64,000 nt of DNA from Tubiluchus corallicola (GCA_030141605.1 JAQGDQ010000705.1:45648-109647); one strand, 5' to 3'; counted from the stretch's first letter, positions 25,401 through 39,200 are shown. A program made the numbers and translations. The notes: generated from the letters alone by a model not told the origin.

Positions 25401-28400
25401 CGAATGCAGTTGCAAACAGGGTTGCAGCAAGTCATAGTTTCCGGTTTTTTAGTGAAAATTTGGCACAAGTTTAATTTATTTTGCTTACCACGCCATTTCG
25501 TAAAACGCATTTTAAATTTTACCACAGCTGTATTATCTATGTCTTTAAAGCCTGCAGAGACAAAGAGACAATGTATATAGAGAAAACACACACGCAAGCA
25601 CATACACACATATAGAGAGAATCTATATATATATTCTCTTATATCTTATATATAGTATAGTATATATGTATATATATATATCTTATATACACACTTTCAT
25701 CATCTGTCTTTTAAACATTTGAAGTTAGTGGATAAAGTTTTCTGTGGGCCAACAACCCCATCAATAACAATAACCGTTTGTTGGCTCCTTCAGCGGGCAG
25801 ACTGTATAAAGATTATATGGTGTAGGGGTATGTAGGTTAAATAACCTTACACTCATGAATATAATCATAATTGATGTAATTAAGACCTTTTGGCCTGGAT
25901 TATATGTATCAAAATGGCACGTTTTTTTCTGTTAGTACAAGGAAAGCACTGAACTATGTAGCAAGCCACAAGCTTACCGAATTAAAGACTTTTTGTTCAT
26001 TCAAAACACTAACTTGTTGCCAATGCACATTTAAGTATTCAAGTTCAACACACCAAAGCACCACTCAATTGATCACAAATATTGTAAACATTCTTATTTC
26101 GGCATTTATTAAATAATTTACTCGAAAAACTGAAAAATAATGGGCAGAGGTAAAATATCAGAAATAAACCTGACTTAAGATATTCATAAAAAAAAACTAC
26201 ACATAACGACATCAAAAATCAAATGTTCTCAGTGTTCACTTGCTGATTTCTGAATGAATCCAAATCTCTCCACTGATGTTTTTTTTTTCATTAACTTTTA
26301 GCTCCAACATTTTTGAGTTGTCTAAGACAAAGATGACAGAAAAGCAATTACAGAGCAACCCAAATATCACCGAGCATGCAATGTCAACACAAACTAAACA
26401 AACAGAATTTGTTTTTGTTTACATTGTGAACAAACTCAGTACTGACTGATATTAACTATAAACGTTCGCTATAGCTGATATAATTAAGCCAAATTCTGAA
26501 TATCTGAATAAATCTATTGCAGAAAATAAGTCACATTTCTAGCTACCCGTGTAGAATGATGTATTCTTAACTAAAATGCTCACAGCTTTAGACCATGTAA
26601 CAAATCAGACCCTGGCTCACCAATGAAGTAGTATTGGTGTGAGATGAATCACCACATGGTCAGCAACCGAACTTAAGTAGTGCCAACATTCAGGCTACTT
26701 AGTGAATAGATGGGTGGCCAAGTTTATCAGTCACAATGGGCGGTTACTGATTCACAGTAAGTTGTGATAACATATCTAAAAATAATTGAGATGCTTTTGC
26801 TCGTTCAGTGGACATCTCATTTTCGAGGATTAGCTTCGACAATAAGCCTCATTACAGCCCATCACAGCCACCTGGCCCACCTACATAAGCATGCCATATC
26901 TGAATTAAACTTGCGCTTGATCCAAACTTGCAGAATGATGAGTTGTACAAGAAACTATGTAAACAGCATGCAGTAGTAATCATAATCCTATGCGTTCTTA
27001 CATTACACAAAATTATGTTCTTCAAACAACTTAAGCATGCAGTCTAAGTGCTAAGTAGGCTAATCACAGCCTTCTTGTACAAATGAAACAGTGTATTGTA
27101 TTGCATTCACGAAGACACTTTATACAGTCTTTTGTACCATCTCATTTTCATGTACCAAAAAGTCAACTAGTGCGCTGAATAGTGCCCATGATCTTTGCAT
27201 CTGTAATTAATGAAACAGTGCAGAAACGTCAACCCTAAAGAAGCAACCGAAGGAAGAATGAAATGAGCATAAAATAGCCTACAGAATATGGACAAGGCTG
27301 GCAATACAGTACGAAAAAGATATCATACTTCGTACTTCTGAAAACCGTAATTCCATACCGTACCTACAAAATTGAATCGCACCGCAATATCATATTGCAT
27401 TACGTACCAAGTGTGTCATGATCTACTACAGGAGTGGCATAAAACAGAATTGCTATTTGAACATCCATACTGTTTATTTTAGTTACAAAAGCTATACAAT
27501 ACAGGCTATGCTAATTATATTATACAAAAAGCAGTCTGAAGATAATGATTATACTAAGCACCGATGACATTAAAAACAGCAGTTACTTGCTATTTATTTT
27601 GAAGAAAAAAGTTACTGTTTTGCACAGATCTGCAAAGTTCTAAGTGTTCCTCATTAATGACATACATTTTGAAAAGTTCTTGTTTCCACAGAATCTGCAT
27701 AGTCTAGCTGTGATGTTTAGATGTGCAGTAAATTAGTACATGATAGCTAGAATTAGCCATTACGGCAGCATTACTTGAATTGGTGACAAGCTTGCAAAGT
27801 AATGTTAACAATCATAAACGTAATTTACTGTAAAAGACAAATGGCGCTTGAAAACAACTTGTGACGTTTTCATTCAAAAGGAATCAATCTAGCCGTTTGT
27901 ATGTTTGTGCTCTGCATTAATTGGTGGAGAACAATAAGTCCCACCCACAAGCAAAACAAGTCCTCACACTGAGTTGCTGATTAATATTAACATTGTCAAG
28001 AAACGGAAGATAAATGGTACGGAAAAGGCATGAAAAAATACTGTAATTTCGTACTGTACCATACTCTTGAAAAAATACTGTGCCATAAGTCCGTACCATA
28101 TTTTTAAGCATTTTTCATACCATACCGTACTGCCAGCCATGAATATGGTGGGCTTGAAATGCATTATGCCTTTACAGGTTTTTCAACATTTCCACTAGAT
28201 ATCTTGTACCAACAACTAGTCACAATCGAGCTAAAAAGGCTGCAAGATCTGCATTAGACTAAATCTGTTATGTTTTAGTGAAGCGATTTATTTCTAGGGG
28301 TCATTTATTTCTGTAGTGCTACAGAATGTCTGCAGACTACAGTTGAGTGCCACAATTTAAACATTTCTAAGTTGTCAATCACAAAATTTCACTATCCATT

Positions 28401-29344
28401 GGCAAGAAAGCAGAAATTTAATATGTTAATGACAGAAAATAATAGTGCTTCATTTTGTGTTAAGTTTATATCTTTAACATTAAAAGTCTCACTAAATTGA
28501 AAAAAGAAAATTCTTTTCTTTGCTGAGCTTTTTTTATTAATTGTATGATTTGTTCTATTCTTGCCATTAAGAATTATGCATAATCCATAATCATCCGATG
28601 GGGATTTAGCATATTTTGTTATTGTTAGTAATGATCCCTCTACTTTTTTAGCACACTGTAAATACATGTAGCTAAAAATTTGAAAGATGATAATAGTGGA
28701 GGACTTTATATCCTGGCTAAGCTTTGCTGCTTCCAAGAAAGTCTTGTGGGTCAATATATTTTTCCTGTGCCCAAATGAGCCTTAAATTGAGCTAGACTGG
28801 TGGACTCAACTGCATGTGAAGGCGAAAATGAGAGAATACAAATTTCCCTTTGTTTTCTCTTTCATGCAGCCTCATTTTAAGTAATTTAAGGGCGGGTACT
28901 CTTGTTATTTGATCGTCCAGTGTGCCTGTCCAAATGCAATGTCTATCCCAACAAGTGTTCTATATAATTATGTACATCTATTCTGTCATGTATTATCTCT
29001 TTTGTTTTTATATACCTTCTGATTTCAGGTATGGATGAGTGAGTAAATATGAATGAGATTAAAAAAGCACCATTATTAGGTCGATTTAACAATAACCGTC
29101 ACTTTGCTATGGAAGCCTCTTATTTAAAATAGTAATTAAAAAATAACCATGTTATCCATCCGTCCATATGTTAACGATCATTATAATTATATGGACCAAT
29201 TTCCTAATAAAACACACTTACTTTTGCAGGACGCACAAACGGCATAAAAAACTTCACATGTTCCGTCTCACCATGGGCAATTACTATCAGTGATATTAGC
29301 ACTAGAAAATAAATTATCGTCTGCAACATTAACCCAACCGCCAT
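16481..29344 (-). CDS. PHM: Peptidylglycine alpha-hydroxylating monooxygenase, monofunctional, complete
   Basis: PHM is a copper- and ascorbate-dependent secretory-pathway enzyme that hydroxylates the alpha carbon of C-terminal glycine, the first step of peptide amidation. Ten exons: 29344-29222, 23469-23412, 23050-22963, 22529-22414, 21058-20975, 20361-20164, 19287-19211, 18642-18589, 18417-18368 and 16664-16481. They total 1,032 nt for 343 residues. Residues 1-24 form a signal peptide (LMLQTIIYFLVLISLIVIA). All six copper ligands are present: H73 and H74 (ITHHMLIFGC), H148 (VLQVHYADL), H218 and H220 (RTHTHATG), and M296 (FYIMYW). The protein stops about 47 residues after the Met ligand, so the lyase (PAL) half of vertebrate PAM is absent, as in insect PHM. 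A separate PAL gene would be needed to finish amidation. Intron 1 is 5.75 kb and holds a MITE; intron 9 holds a dead transposase. Every exon phase joins. Confidence 0.95.
17330..17760 (-). pseudogene. Decayed transposase fragment in PHM intron 9
   Basis: Two open stretches on the minus strand (17740-17537 and 17534-17337) resemble the core of a transposase-like family widespread in invertebrates and fish. The visible pieces are ASDQYPSITKLMKSEKYKK, then, after a one-base frame change near 17625, FDVWHIS. A region near WKTFKGTEY closes the fragment. The family usually has an aspartate followed by K-x-M and then FDVWH, which fits. The class (possibly Kolobok) is a guess. Frame breaks show that it is dead, and I found no terminal repeats. 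Confidence 0.55.
25600..25695. repeat. AT-rich simple repeat cluster
   Basis: Alternating TATA/ATAT runs with short AGAG and TCTC blocks form an imperfect inverted structure in PHM intron 1. This is simple-sequence DNA; no function is inferred. Confidence 0.7.
27292..28140. mobile_element. Non-autonomous hAT-like MITE, 849 bp, in PHM intron 1
   Basis: The two ends are inverted: ACAAGGCTGGCAATAC at the left and, read inward from the right, ATGGCTGGCAGTAC. GAATATGG flanks the element at 27284-27291 and 28141-28148, an exact 8-bp target duplication. The arms carry further inverted words such as CATACCGTAC and GTACGGTATGG. There is no transposase frame inside, so it must have moved using another element's enzyme. 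The 8-bp duplication and the GGCTGGCA end point to the hAT superfamily. The end sequence differs from the 10617-13066 element, so the two belong to different families. Confidence 0.8.
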
Positions 29345-32300
29345 AATGTGTTGCACGTCATCAATGAATGAGCAAGAAGATCAATACCGTATAGCATGCA
29401 CGTTACAGCAGCACGGGGTGCGTCTGGAACGACTTGAAACTTGAACCGGTGTGATTTTTCAAGCGCGACGCTGATTGTTCAAGCAAGTCGTCTCCCTATA
29501 GAACCCCGTGTAGTACGTGCGAAATTGCCTTTAACATTATCAACACCCACTGACTGCATGACGTCATTAGGACATAAATTATTATGACGATTACGCGCAG
29601 GATTATATAATTGGTATAAAAAATTGACATTGGCCAAATAATTTGGCTTTGACAATTGACAGGCTTTAATCATAAGTTCATAACACAATTAAATGTGAGC
29701 TAGCTTCAAGTAAGATAGAAAACAGAACCAAAATCACATTCAAATTCAGGATACAATTTCTTTTCAAAAAATTATCAATTTTTTTGGATTTAACACAGAA
29801 AATACCACATACGAAAAACACAGTCACGGATGAAGCACGGAGTTCATTGTAAATTAAAGAACATAAAAAACGCCAACCACACTAATACTCCAGTCATGTC
29901 ATAAAAACATCTTAATGTAACAAGGAACATAAAAAGAAATCATTTTTTGTTGTGGATTAAGCAGAAGTACAAGTAGAAGCATGAAAATATATTAAACTAC
30001 TTGTCGTGTGTTAGCTGATAGGGATGAGCAAGCAAACTTTAAAAACGGTGACGTAAACCAGAAATAAATACAAAACTCAAACTTGTATTTTTGTTAAGAA
30101 CTATATGCATATAGTGAGTAATGAACTGATGTGGTGAAAAAGTAACTACATCAAATCGATGAGGGATGACTTTATAATTTAAATTAATTTCTTGTCACAG
30201 CCAGGGCGATACCTACAATAGAAGCAGAGGCTGTAGATCTGGGTCTGGACCAGGTACGTACTACACAAATCACCCCGATGGAATTGCTGAAGTGCAGGTG
30301 TAAACCTCCGGGCCTGTTATATGTGTGCTTGCAAAGCAAACACATCCATAAGTCGGCAGGTAAGCTTTTCTAGTTATTCACATATTCTGAATCTCCATTT
30401 CATGAGGGTCATTTTGATGCCAAATTCATTGCTCTATGTTATTTCCAAGCTGAGATAATCCACGTTGAAGTTGAGGTGCGGGTTACGCATTGAAAAACAT
30501 AACCTTGAGAAAATCGCTGTTAAAGCCAGCCATTGGTTTTTGTCGCGTTTCTACAATACACTCTACAGCACAAATGTTGGTTACTACGGACTTTGCAAGA
30601 GCACATTGAAGTTATGTTTAAATTCAATACTTGTAGATGGCTTTTCCCGTCGAAAACCTGGGCTTATCAGCAAAATGATTGCTTCAACGAGCTGCTATCA
30701 AAGTTTGAAAATAAAAGTTTTTTTTTATAATTGGAGTACTAGTTTGTAGGGTACAAGCCAAAAAATTAGATTTTTAGTGTTGTTTTAGCATTTTTTGACA
30801 CTTTGGTGCTAAAATATAAAAGTCTAATACATTTAGCATTGTTTTTATAAAAAACAAAAAAAATAACATTTGACCAAATTTTTGGTGTTATTCTACATTG
30901 AAGCACCATAACCTGGTTTTAACTATGCCGACTTGTGGACGGTTTTGGTTTGCAACCACGCATATATAGCTGTAGATGTTTGTAGAACAGGAGTTGAATG
31001 GCAGGTCTTCACATCAAGTGCTGATTTCATAAGTGGCAGTATACAGCTAGTCATGCAAATGGAGGATTGTGCGTGGATAACGAGAGCTCAACAGTTGATA
31101 ACAGTTCCCGCAATAGGCCTGCAGGTCTGTTCGAGGCACCATATGATTCAAGTTCAAAATTAAACGAATGTTCGACCGGCTTGGTTTCATGATCAATTAA
31201 TTAAGGCATTAATTTTAATAATATGTTCAATGAGTAGTGTCCCTTTTAACGTGTCTCTCTTTGTGGGCAATAAAGTTTAAATCCTTAACTGATATTTAAT
31301 ATAACTTAATTTATTTTGCGGAAAAATATGGGATTTCTCTGAGCATACTGGCTTAACCTCTTAATCAAGTCAGTATAACAGTAATGAAAACGGTTTTTGC
31401 TGAAGTTGTTTCCAAATACTCCAATTTGAGGTCTGTTAACATTGACACGCTTACATACTGCTGTGATGACTCTAATCGTTTTTGTGGAAATCAAACTAAC
31501 TGTTCTATACTGAACTTTCTCTAGGGAATTTTTCCTGTTTTTATGGGTGATGATCCCAAGTTGCACGTGCTGGCATACACTAACTTGGTGAATTGTTCTT
31601 ATACTGAACTGTGTATTTACGTTCAGTGTTATGTTTAATTGTTGTCATATCAGTAACTTGGAATTTGCATTTGAAATTTGCAGGTTTTATCAGAAACTCA
31701 TTGGTACTATTCTTGGGTAATTGTGCTACATGGTAGTGGGACTGGACTCAAACGTTGAGCACTGAAAGTACTCGGCCACGATAAAAACTTGGAATAAAAT
31801 GTAACAACTTGCATATTATTGCGAATAGTGTCAAAAATTTCAACTTAACGCATGATTGTTATTAAACTGTCATTTATATTATTGACAATATTAGCTTTAC
31901 CAAGTAGGACTGTTGACAAGTTCAGATTTAATGCCGTGGTGAACCGCCTGCGTTTCAGAGAAGATTCAGTGCCAAAAAGCCCACCAACTAATTAGAATAT
32001 ATGTATGTCCAAGTCGCGCGTAACTATCTGCAATCAACAATTCCCTTATAAAACATTGATTTTCTATGAACTCCCATATTGGTTTCAAAAAGTTACAACT
32101 TTGAAAGCAAAAACTTATTTTCATAATAGTTTCATACGTTCATTAAAAACGTTTTATAGTGTTATTTTATTGTAGCTGTAATTTTTGTCTGCACGTTAGA
32201 AAGAAATGGTGAAGAGTTATTTATGCCCAATATTTGTTATTGTTATTTTAAGTTTTCTAACTCAGCTTAGTGCTTACCACTGCACGTTGTGAGATTTGTC

Positions 32301-32815
32301 GTGTATTAAAACATAAATAGTAAGTATTCATTGTGTCTTTCGTACATAGGCATTTCCAAAACACGCTCTGCCTCTAGTTATATCTTGAAATTTATAGGCG
32401 AGCCCTACTTGTTGTTAAATTGTAGTCGTGTATATCAGGGCAAGATATATTTTTGTTCATTTCATACTAATTTATTATTTTAATATAGATAAAACAGAAT
32501 TAATTGAATGAAAAAGTGTCTAGCATAAAATTTACTTAAAGGACAAGAAAAGGGGCACCTGAAGTAGGTTTCAGAAAAATCGCCTTAAAAAATTATACTA
32601 CTTAACAGCAATTTTATGCACATATCGTATTCGCGTTAAAAGGAATTTTCGTTTGTTTTCATTTTAAATCTCCTGCAGTACTGTTCCGATGTTTGTACTA
32701 TATATATTGTAGTATTATAAAGAGATAAATAAATTAAAGTTAAATTGAATTGAATACGATACAGCATGATTTGGTCATCTCTTCTTCTGAAGTGTAGGGG
32801 TTGTAACTTCAATCT
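29345..32815. other. Intergenic region upstream of PHM
   Basis: The PHM promoter should lie at the left edge. The rest has scattered open frames of 60-94 codons on both strands (for example 30465-30749 + and 31306-31566 -), none with a recognisable motif. AT-rich filler and probable old repeats are all I can see. Confidence 0.5.
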
Positions 32816-33062
32816 CTATGTTCTTTCAGCATACAATAGATCTTTAATTGATGGTACTAATTTTGTGATTTTCCCTTGAACAGATTCAACCTTATGTATT
32901 GCCTGAAGTTTGGACGGATCCCAAACTATGTCACCATAGTCCAGAATTGGTCTTATGAATATTTTATATAAAACAGCCATCATATGTATCAATATAGGTT
33001 GTAAAACTCGGTTTCTCACTCCATAGTTAAATAGATATTTGTACCAGTACGTTGAGCTATAA
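32816..33062 (-). mobile_element. LINE reverse-transcriptase remnant (thumb region)
   Basis: On the minus strand the translation includes AVLYKIFIRPILDYGDIVWD followed by PSKLQAIHKVESVQGKITKL. This matches the conserved region after the catalytic core of non-LTR reverse transcriptases, where Y...RPILEY...VW..P is followed by IE.VQ.. The fragment is short and bounded by stops, so it is a dead piece. Confidence 0.8.
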
Positions 33063-34672
33063 ATGTTTTGATGTAGATATTTCTGTTAGATGATTGACAT
33101 TTCTGTAGCTTTCTGACTTTCCTATTTACCAAGGGGCCTGGTCTACTCACCTCTTCATAATTTTATAATGATACAGGAAGTGGCTTCGTTGAATGCCGTC
33201 AGGTGTATTGCTTTTGATATGATCGCAACAGGTTGTTCTGTGAACAAGTTAATGTTAGATATGGCAGAACTAATGAAATTAAAGTAGTTGGACACAGTGG
33301 TGATCAGTTGGATCTAACAGTGGTTTTGACATTGCAAATCCACATTCCACTGTTGTGGTACAGTTTGAAAGGCAGGCAATTGTTAATAGCTACTGGTCCG
33401 GAAGCTCGGATGTGAGCTGATGTCAGCGCAAAGGTATGAGCCTAACATGGCATTAAAAGTGATAATTGAGAACCATGGAGTGAAAGAACTGCGTAATAGT
33501 ACATACTACTGAGTTACAATCTAGTGTAATGTGGTGCAACCAGTTTGTGGGTGGTCATTAGATTCCTGAAGCAGGTTACTCATAATCAAACACTATCTGG
33601 TGGAACTAAGCCTTAGTCATCCTCCATATGTTTGGTATGGCACAAAGCCATACTTGGACTGTTTTCATGCACAGTGCTTGCAGAAACACAGATTCTATTC
33701 TTAGAGACGTCGCCATGATGATAGTGCCGCCCCTGTGTACACAAGTTTAGATATGCCCCACTAACATTTCTTTCTATACTAATACCCATGATATCATTAT
33801 AATAATGTTGTAATTAAATGACTCATTTAACCAAGTGAATGTAATGATTTCAGTGGAAGTGATTATTCAACTTTCCCAATGATAACAGCATTTAATTTTA
33901 TGCTTAATGATACTATGATTGCAATGATTTAATTACTACTCTGTCGTGTTTGTTTTTTACAACAATACTGTCTACATTTGTTGTAAAATCAGTCATTTAT
34001 TGTTTGATATATTTTATGTTTTGGCCAAGTAAACGTAATAACAATATCTGCATCCCGACGCATCCCTCAGTTTTTATACAAACATTTAGTGAACAACTAA
34101 ACAAATTAGTCCTTAGACCCACGACACGTTACACAGGTGAAAGAGCACCTTATCATCCGTAATCGTTTCCTCTCTCAGTAGCTCATTTAAATATCTCATC
34201 AGTGTGTTCATCAAATGTGAGGATTCCTAAGTCCTTGTGTTTATGTCATTACTGTTATTGGAACAGACTGATTTGTACTGCTGCACTTGTAGTAGTCATG
34301 GCTTGCGCTTTCTTTCCGTATTTATAGGACCTTACACTTTTTTCCACGTTGCAATGCATTTGCAAAGTATGTGACCGCGTGTCACATTTTTAAATTTTTA
34401 GATTTTTTTCAATTTTATTTTAGACATAAAAGCGTCCGTACAGTTAGTTGCTTACAGTAAATGATAAAAAATAAGTGAGTGTTAGTAGATAAAAGTAATT
34501 AATAAATTAAAAAGAATTATGTTCGTAGATGAAGCATAGCTCATAAGCCTGCATATTTAAGTTTGTGTCATTTTGCATGTTTTGCAGTCTACATGGAAGT
34601 CTGTGTTTTACTTCAGTATCCTGTAGACATTTGTGTTATTTTCACTTATGAGTTTAAATCATTGATGAACAT
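33063..34672. other. Gene-poor stretch between two LINE fragments
   Basis: No exon or element can be identified. It may be further decayed LINE sequence, since both flanking fragments read on the minus strand in the order expected of one element (catalytic core at 34.7-34.9 kb, thumb at 32.8-33.0 kb). The 1.6-kb gap is too long for that without an insertion. Confidence 0.35.
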
Positions 34673-34945
34673 TAGAATAGTGTAGGCCCTAATGCTTTTT
34701 CCTGTGGTACTGTGCTCTTTGTGGGTCTCCACGAAAATTTCTCTGAGTTGATTCTAACATGCTGTGAGTGGTCTTTAAGAAAGTCTTCTATCTGGTGGTA
34801 GAGGCTACCAGTGATTCTCTTGTTACTTTAAGTTTTAACATGAGCTTTCTATGTGGAACTTCATGAAATGCTTTCTGCAGATTGTAAAATATTACATCCA
34901 CAAGAGGCCTGTCATCCAGGACTTGTTACCAGTCGCTTAATGACT
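34673..34945 (-). mobile_element. LINE reverse-transcriptase remnant (catalytic core)
   Basis: The minus strand reads VDVIFYNLQKAFHEVPHRKL in one frame and, after frame changes, VPQEKALGPTLF. These correspond to the reverse-transcriptase motifs D.IylDfqKAFD.V.H and VPQGs.LGP.LF of non-LTR elements. The catalytic aspartate of the first block reads Asn-Leu-Gln here. Stops interrupt it, so it is inactive. Confidence 0.75.
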
Positions 34946-35111
34946 CCAGTGCTGGCATTTGGTGGCTGCCGGCCTGTATATTTTGAGTTGGTATAACTCG
35001 ATTCGAATAGCTGCAGGTTGCCTGCCTATTTCTATATAGTCGACCAAAACTGTACATGTATATTGAAGAGAAGTTAAGATCGTAACTTACAGTTTAAACA
35101 TTCCAGCTTGG

Positions 35112-35545
35112 TTATCATTAGGGGTGTACCTAGGTTGTGAAGTTAAGGAGCAAGCAGTTGACACATACCAAGCAATGGTGTATGTTTTAACGCATTAATT
35201 ATACGTTTTAATTTTGAATATTATAAGAATTTTTTTAAGAAAAATCAAAACGTGAGGAACTTACAGTTTTTTTTAAGTAAGTACATAATTAACGGTAGGC
35301 CTTCTACTAGGCAAATATGTGACAAGAATATAGTATAGTAGTCAGATTTGGGGCAATTTGATCTTTGGTTTAAGTAGTCAGCCTTGACATATGAGTTGTG
35401 TAAATGCACCCTCATTTCAAAAACAGGAAGGCAAGTTGGTCGAATAAAATAATGACTCCATTGTTGAAAAGGCGTCAATTTTGAAAAATGTGTTTGGTCA
35501 AGTGGTTGCTCCCTTGCTCCCCTATTAGTTACACCACTGACTAGT
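35112..35545. mobile_element. Possible MITE with inverted ends
   Basis: The left edge reads GGGGTGTACCTAGG and then GGAGCAAGCAGTTGAC. The right edge, on the opposite strand, reads CAGTGGTGTAACTAATAGG and then GAGCAACCACTTGAC. The two arms match over about 40 bp with several gaps. I could not find a convincing target duplication, so the boundaries are approximate. Confidence 0.45.
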
Positions 35546-35716
35546 TGTGACTAATTACTTGCTATATAAATTGATTGACATATACCAATAGATGTAGTAT
35601 TTCTGAATGTTGTTAAACCTATTTTGTTTAAGGTGATGTGAGGATTTTAGCACATGTGGAGACTAAATTTTTCAAGTTTAATGATTATATAATTCACAAA
35701 CTTCAAATGCCCCGCA

Positions 35717-36214
35717 ATGAGTAAGCGAAAGAACCGGCAAACAAGCGGATGGGAAGTGTGGGTGAGCGAATTACAAAATTTTTTGTTAAAAAAGAACAAG
35801 TCATGTATTCAATATTTTCATGTGTAAATATGATCCTGCATTAAAAAGTCTCAATTAATGATAACTACTTGAGATCAATTAGCTTGGTATGATCTTTACG
35901 TTACTTGTTTGCGTTACTAAGTCTTAATTGCACTGATATTTGTCTTACAGAAAGACAAATTTTGCTTTTCCAGGGTGGTTATATGAATGCAAAGAAAAGC
36001 AAATTGAAAGAACAGTTTAACTCTTCAGGAAAGTCACTCTTCTCTGAACCATCGTTTTCGAATATATTTTCAGGAATATCCATTTACGTCAATGGTTATA
36101 CAGGTATGCAGTATAGTACGTATATTCATTTGGTTTTCCTGTGTCACATTTTGATTAAGAGACCCTTACTGCTAATGAAAGCTATAGATAGCTAGATATA
36201 ACTGCACTTTCAAA

Positions 36215-36249
<35 letters not shown>

Positions 36250-39200
36250 TTTTTTTCAAATACCTGTCTATTTATAAGGAACACATGCAGTTTTCTTTGA
36301 AGTTTCTATTAGTATGGTTGATACCAGATGATACTGCCAAAAAACTTTGCTGGAGAATAATCCCTGCTTCACCACCTCCCCACTTCGCAACGTGGTGGAA
36401 TCCAAGCTGTCATCTCATTTACTGCACATTATAGCCTGTCTTTCAAAGCCTAAATCTCAAAATCATTACATTCTGCCTCCCTTTGATTATTTTTAAACAT
36501 TTTCAAACATAAAGAAAAAAGCATATTTTAAGCAACAAACTGCAGTATTGATAGTATTAATAACTACAGAAATAATAGTATTATTAATAGTATTATTGTG
36601 TATATTCGAATTCATTTTTTCGTTGGTTTGAGTAGGCTGAGCTGCGTTTATCTATTTTTTGTTGTCCACAAAAGCTTTCTAGAAGACTCAAAACTGTGTA
36701 ATTGAACTGTTTCAAAACTTGAAAAAGCCATAATTAAGTTACGTGACCGGTAAGCAAACCATTGTTGACTTGTGCAAATGTGAAAAAAACACAACAAGTT
36801 AATGTCTGATTCAGTTCCAGATGATTTTTAACTGAACGGGAGGTATAAATTTGGACTGTACAGTCGAAGATGGGTTGCATGGGAAGCCTATCCGTTAGTA
36901 ACTAAGAGTCCACTAGTGTTAAGATTACTTAAAACATCATTGCAAGTATCAATTTTCCTGTGTTGACAGAATTTCTTTCAAAAGTCTGATTAACGAATTT
37001 CCCAGGGTTTGGGTAGAACTATGGTTATGTATTGTCTATTGCTCTTTAATCTTCCAGATCCATCTTCGGATGTTTTGAAACGACTAATTAAAGCACATGG
37101 CGGCCAGTATCAGTATTATTATAGTGCTACAGGCGTCACTCACATCGTAGCATCTGCATTGCCAGATTCTAAAATTAGAGCATTAGCAGGCAAGAATGTT
37201 GTCAAGCCTAGATGGATTCTGGACAGGTGAGTTTTATTACAGTGATACTGTGCTGCAATTTTCAAGTAAATTATGCATATGGTTGCTGCAGAATTTATGT
37301 ATCAACTAACAAAGAATAATCTATGTTTTGTATTCTGGCAAGTTCATCTAATACATTTCGTGTTCCGCTAAGTTAATCTAATACGTTTTGTGTACTGGCA
37401 AGGTTATCTAATGTGTTTTCTGTTTTTTGTCTCTTGATAAGTCCATTTAATGCGCTTTGTGTGATGGCAACTTTTCTAATGTATTTTATTTCTTGGTTCG
37501 TTATTTTTTGTGTAAAAAATAGTAAATTAAGTCACCAATTTGGAAAAAATAGAAATGACTTAACTTTGATGCTGGCTTAGGAAGTTTACAAAAACTGGCA
37601 CCTGGAACCATATGTTTTTCTTTCAGTTAAAGAAAGAAATGAATTTTGTTTTCATTAATGGTAATATGTTGTTGCTGATTATTTTATTCCATAATCTGAA
37701 ATGAATGCCAAAATTTGACAAATAACTATATTTCAGTGTTAATTTTGAAGCTAATTAGCACAAGTACTTGTTTGAAACAAGACGATTTACCGAAAATGCT
37801 GATTTTTTCCTGATAAAAATACGACTCTAGGGCTGTTTCAACAGATCCACTGTCACTTGTACAAATGTTTTTTCTCCTTTAATTTCAGTATTGAAAAGGG
37901 AAAATTGTTGGCGTGCAATTCCTATCAACTCTATTTTCAAGGATCAAAATCTCAATCTACTTTGAGTTTTAAACCTGTAACCACTAGTCATCAGACAAGA
38001 GCCACTGCAAATGAAGATAACGATCTTGCACTTCGATCTGATAATGGCAAATTTCATACATTAGATGATGATTTTCCAAATGAGGCTGTAGGATTCGATG
38101 TCTTTGAAAGAGAAAAGACATCTGTTGCTGCAGTTACAAACATTGGAACTGGTAATGACCAAGTTTTGCCTAAAGAAAGACAGAAACGAGATAGTTCTCA
38201 CGTACCTACTTCTGAAAAGCTGTCGGTAGCTAAAGCTGGTGATCCAAACTTTGTTAGTGAATTTTATAGCCACTCGAGACTTCACCATATTTCTACTTGG
38301 GGTGCAGAATTCAAAAAATATGTCAGCGAACTAAGTAAAAGGGGAGACTTTGTTTCTTCAGGGCGGGATATGCTGCAACGTTTAAAAAACAGTGGTACTT
38401 TGCAAGAGTCTAGTTTAAATTTTGATCGTGTCATTATGCATATAGACATGGATTGCTTCTTTGTGTCAGTTGGCTTAGTTGATCAACCTGAACTAGTAGG
38501 AAAACCCGTGGCAGTAACTCACTCCAAAGGCCAAGGTCCTGGGCATAATTCATCACTTTCTGATGCCGAGTATGAGCAGCGTTACTGGGAGGCAAAATAC
38601 TCTGTGAAGGAACCACTAAAAAGAACTAATGTAAGCCAGAATCTGAAGAAGGAGCCTGAGAAAGTTAATGTGCCACTCAGACAATCTTTAGGGACATCTA
38701 CAACTAGCACAGGTAGCTGCCTTTTTTATTAATTTTTGACATCCTGCATCAAGAACAAAACCCTAGATAATTTAACATATGATTAGTGAGTTTCTTGTTG
38801 GCAATGATGAGCACATGAATTGACTTCAACTATAATAACTGTTTGTATGCTTTACTTGTTTATAATGAATCCTAACTTATTAAGAGGTGAAAATAGCCCC
38901 TTAATGTGAACAAGAATCTGCTTTTCTGGAATGAATTCAAATCACATTTAATAATAATAGTAATAATTTGTTAGTCTGACTTTCCAGATGGATTGTTGGC
39001 TTTACACAGTGAAAAAGTAATATAAGATCACAGAACTAAAAAAATTTTGCACTACACAAATTAAAAATCAACTTGAGTTAGGTGACTAAAATTTGCAGAA
39101 ACAAATAAAATTTATAGATTACGAGTTACATACTAAAAGCTCGTGAAAATAAAAGTGTTTTTATTTGAGATTTAAAATAAGGAAGTGATAGAGACATTTT

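Noticed and set aside
30465-30749. 94-codon frame overlapping a second 65-codon frame
   Set aside because: No motif, biased AT-rich codons, no splice or expression signal; treated as chance.
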